Positions 4,601 to 6,672 of a stretch of 6,672 nt of DNA are shown piece by piece. Source of the DNA: Negativicutes bacterium (GTDB taxonomy: Bacteria > Bacillota > Negativicutes > SKW292); assembly GCA_026416215.1 (NCBI GenBank), contig JAOAFP010000083.1:1-6672 (forward strand). Direction: 5' to 3'. The first letter of the stretch is position 1. Every line of letters starts with the position of its first letter. The notes beneath the pieces are model-generated. The model had not been told where the DNA came from. It did no database searches and saw nothing but the letters and a program-made list of their open reading frames with translations. A program made the position numbers and the translations under genes.

Positions 4601-5857
4601 ATGGACAACCAGGTGACTTTGTCCGAGGTACAGCGGGCTTACCGGGCATTGCGGGGAGTGGTGCGGCACACGCCCCTCTCGCCCAGCACTACTTTTAGCG
4701 AAATAACCGGAATGTCGGTCTTCTTGAAAATGGAAAACCTGCAGCGGACCGGTTCGTTCAAGCTGCGCGGGGCTTATAACAAAATCCATTCCCTCAGCCC
4801 GGAGGAAAAGGCCCGCGGGGTGATTGCCGCCTCAGCCGGCAATCACGCCCAGGGGGTGGCCTACGGTTCGCAGCAGGCCGGGATCAGGGCCACCATCTGC
4901 ATGCCGGTGGGGGCGCCGCTGGCCAAGGTCAAGGCCACCCGCAGCTACGGGGCGGAGGTGGTGTTGGCCGGGGCGGTTTACGATGAGGCCTATGCCCGGG
5001 CTCGTGAGATCGAGGCCGAAACCGGGATGACCTTTGTTCACGCCTTCGATGACCCCAAGGTGATTGCCGGGCAGGGAACGATCGGGGTGGAGATTCTCGA
5101 CGATATGCCCGACGTCGACGCTATCGTCGTGCCGATCGGCGGCGGCGGGATCATCGGCGGCATTGCCCTGGCGGTCAAGGAACAGGCGCCACACATCAAG
5201 ATTTTCGGGGCCCAGGCGGCCGGTGCCCCGGCCATGTTCAAGTGCAAGCAGGGACACTGTTATGTGACCACCGAGTCGGTGGCCACCATAGCCGACGGCA
5301 TTGCCGTGCGCGAGCCGGGTAAACTGACCTGGCCGCTGGTTGAGCAGTACGTGGACGACGTGGTCACGGTGGAAGACGAAATGATCGCCAAGACTATCCT
5401 GCAGCTAATGGAAATGGACAAGGTGGTGGCCGAGGGGGCGGGGGCCACAGCTTTGGCGGCCCTGGCGGCCGGCAAAATCAGCCTGCCGGATGGGTCGAGG
5501 GTGGTGGCGGTGCTGTCGGGCGGCAATATCGACGTCAACCTGGTGTCGAGGATTATCGAACGGGGGCTGATTAAAAGCGGCCGCAGCGTCCGGATGGTGG
5601 TGCCGGTACTGGACAAACCGGGCAATCTCAGCCGGCTGCTGTCGGTGATCGCCGCCACTGGGGCCAATATCATCCAGATAAGCCAGGACCGGCTAAGCAC
5701 CCAGCTGCCGTTTGGCCAGGCCATGGTCGAGCTGGGGCTGGAGACCCGCGATCACCAGCATATTGAGGAAATCCTCACCGCGATGGAGAAAGAGGGCTTC
5801 AATCCATTCCGGACCGATACCGGGGCGAAAAATTTCCTTAAGGAGTTTATTCTGTGA
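4601..5857 (+). CDS. ilvA: Threonine ammonia-lyase with C-terminal ACT domain
   Basis: The 418-residue enzyme is a PLP-dependent fold-type II threonine deaminase that converts L-threonine to 2-oxobutanoate and ammonia, the first step toward isoleucine or of threonine catabolism. Visible motifs are RTGSFKLRGAYNK with the Schiff-base Lys54, ASAGNHAQG (77-85), the phosphate-binding glycine loop PIGGGGIIGG (178-187), AEGAGATAL (277-285) and LSGGNID (305-311). A single ACT domain spans about 328-405 (VRMVVPVLDKPGNLSRLL, then IIQISQDR), as in the short ilvA/tdcB form of about 400 residues; the E. coli biosynthetic enzyme is longer, with a two-part regulatory region. The ACT domain suggests control by an amino acid, but the ligand cannot be read. 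No other ilv gene is nearby. The stop overlaps the glmU start by 4 bp. Confidence 0.95.
   Translation: MDNQVTLSEVQRAYRALRGVVRHTPLSPSTTFSEITGMSVFLKMENLQRTGSFKLRGAYNKIHSLSPEEKARGVIAASAGNHAQGVAYGSQQAGIRATICMPVGAPLAKVKATRSYGAEVVLAGAVYDEAYARAREIEAETGMTFVHAFDDPKVIAGQGTIGVEILDDMPDVDAIVVPIGGGGIIGGIALAVKEQAPHIKIFGAQAAGAPAMFKCKQGHCYVTTESVATIADGIAVREPGKLTWPLVEQYVDDVVTVEDEMIAKTILQLMEMDKVVAEGAGATALAALAAGKISLPDGSRVVAVLSGGNIDVNLVSRIIERGLIKSGRSVRMVVPVLDKPGNLSRLLSVIAATGANIIQISQDRLSTQLPFGQAMVELGLETRDHQHIEEILTAMEKEGFNPFRTDTGAKNFLKEFIL
5840..5845 (+). promoter_or_regulatory. Ribosome binding site of glmU
   Basis: AAGGAG lies 8 nt before the GTG at 5854, inside the end of the threonine ammonia-lyase gene. It supports a GTG start for glmU, since the first in-frame ATG falls inside the catalytic motif. 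Confidence 0.8.
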
Positions 5858-6653
5858 GCAGATTGGCAACAGTGATCATGGCGGCCGGCAAGGGAACGAG
5901 GATGAAGTCCGGCCTGCCCAAGGTACTGCACAAGCTGGCCGGCCGACCGATGCTGGGCTGGGTGCTGGCAGCCGCTCAGGCGGCCGGTGCTGAGCGCAAT
6001 GTGGTGGTGGTGGGCCACGGGGCAGAAGAAGTGAGCGATTTTGTGGGCGCTAGCGGGCAGTGCGTGGTTCAGGCCGAGCAGCTGGGCACGGCTCACGCGG
6101 TGATGACGGCGGCCGCCGCCCTGGCCGGCTTTGACGGTCAGGTGCTGGTGTTGTCCGGCGATACGCCGCTTCTGACCGGAGAAGGGTTGAGGGAGTTCAT
6201 AGACTGGCACGCCGGGCAGGCGGCTGCCTGCACGGTGGCGGTGGTCAGGCTGGATGGCGACGGCTACGGCCGGGTTGTAACCGACCGGCGGGGCAACGTG
6301 CTGAAAATCGTCGAGCAAAAGGACGCCTCGCCGGACGAACTGGCCGTCCGCGATTTAAACGCCGGCCTGTACTGCTTTGACTGCCGGCAGCTGCTGGCCG
6401 CTCTGCCGCAGGTTACCGCCGATAACGCCCAACGCGAATATTACCTCACCGATGTTCCGGGAATTATCGCCAGGAACGGCGGACTGGTCAGAGCTTACCA
6501 CTGGCAGGATGGCCAGCAGTTGTTCGGGGTCAACTCCCGAGCCGATCTGGCGCAGGCCGGCCGGATTATGCGGCAGCGGATCAACCGCCAGCTGATGTTG
6601 GACGGGGTGACGATGCTCGACCCCGACAGCGTTTATATCGACTACGATGTGGA
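5854..6653 (+). CDS. glmU: Bifunctional GlmU, N-terminal uridyltransferase part (3' truncated)
   Basis: GlmU makes UDP-N-acetylglucosamine: the C-terminal domain acetylates glucosamine-1-phosphate and the N-terminal domain transfers UMP from UTP. Only the N-terminal half (266 of roughly 455 residues) is present. It shows IMAAGKGTRMKSGLPKVLH (8-26), the uridine-binding AEQLGTAHA (74-82), the metal-site LSGDTPLL (100-107), GYGRVV (137-142), IVEQKDA (152-158), LNAGLY (168-173), NAQREYYLTDV (191-201) and GVNSRADLAQAG (225-236). It then enters the left-handed beta-helix with DGVTMLDPDSVYID (250-263). The start is GTG with an AAGGAG ribosome binding site, in a GTGA overlap with the upstream stop. 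The frame stays open to the last base, but from position 6654 the sequence is adapter, so the final residues read there are artificial. Confidence 0.95.
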
Positions 6654-6672
6654 CTGTCTCTTATACACATCT
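6654..6672. other. Tn5/Nextera mosaic-end adapter remnant at contig end
   Basis: The terminal 19 bases, CTGTCTCTTATACACATCT, match exactly the reverse complement of the Tn5 transposase mosaic end used in Nextera library construction. The preceding sequence is ordinary glmU coding sequence that stops making sense at this junction. This is an untrimmed sequencing adapter, not genomic DNA or a natural transposon end. Confidence 0.97.

Noticed and set aside
3953..4789. Minus-strand open frame of 278 codons
   Set aside because: It is antisense to the nucleotidyltransferase and threonine deaminase genes in high-GC DNA, with no recognisable motifs.
6654..6672. Natural insertion sequence end
   Set aside because: The exact 19-base match to the engineered Tn5 mosaic end, located at the very end of the contig, is best explained by library adapter.

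Overview
This 6,672-base window looks like one end of a metagenomic or draft-genome contig from a GC-rich anaerobic member of the Bacillota (Firmicutes), possibly a Negativicutes or Peptococcaceae-like lineage. The placement rests on gene content and order (YitT-family proteins, a cyanophycinase, ispE, a MobA-like nucleotidyltransferase, an ACT-domain threonine deaminase, then glmU), on purine-rich Shine-Dalgarno sequences and on general family resemblance. It is an inference, because no rRNA or other taxonomic marker is present. The last 19 bases (6654-6672) are not genomic: they match the Tn5/Nextera mosaic-end adapter exactly.

Layout: (1) Positions 1-343 hold the 3' end of a plus-strand YitT-family membrane protein. 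(2) Positions 344-466 are a short convergent intergenic region with a strong hairpin that terminates the minus-strand gene. (3) Positions 467-1315 encode a complete second YitT-family protein on the minus strand. (4) Positions 1316-1446 are an AT-rich divergent control region with good sigma-70-type promoter matches on both strands. (5) A plus-strand series follows: cyanophycinase (1447-2247), a 190-bp gap holding ten tandem 9-bp repeats (2291-2380), a CheW-like protein (2438-2896), ispE (2880-3812), a MobA-like nucleotidyltransferase (3809-4552), threonine ammonia-lyase (4601-5857) and the first 60% of glmU (5854 to the contig end).

From cheW to glmU the genes overlap or nearly touch (17 bp, 4 bp, 48-bp gap, 4 bp), so they are probably cotranscribed and in part translationally coupled. 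IspE (isoprenoid precursors) and GlmU (UDP-GlcNAc for peptidoglycan) are housekeeping cell-envelope functions; threonine deaminase feeds 2-oxobutanoate to isoleucine synthesis or catabolism. Cyanophycinase would release beta-Asp-Arg dipeptides from a nitrogen reserve. No gap between genes exceeds 300 bases.

I did not find convincing evidence of a new biological system. The points most worth a second look are the perfect 9-bp repeat array in front of cheW, the face-to-face promoter arrangement between yitT and the cyanophycinase gene, the lone cheW inside a metabolic operon, the altered nucleotide-binding motif of the MobA-like protein, and the adapter remnant that ends the contig.
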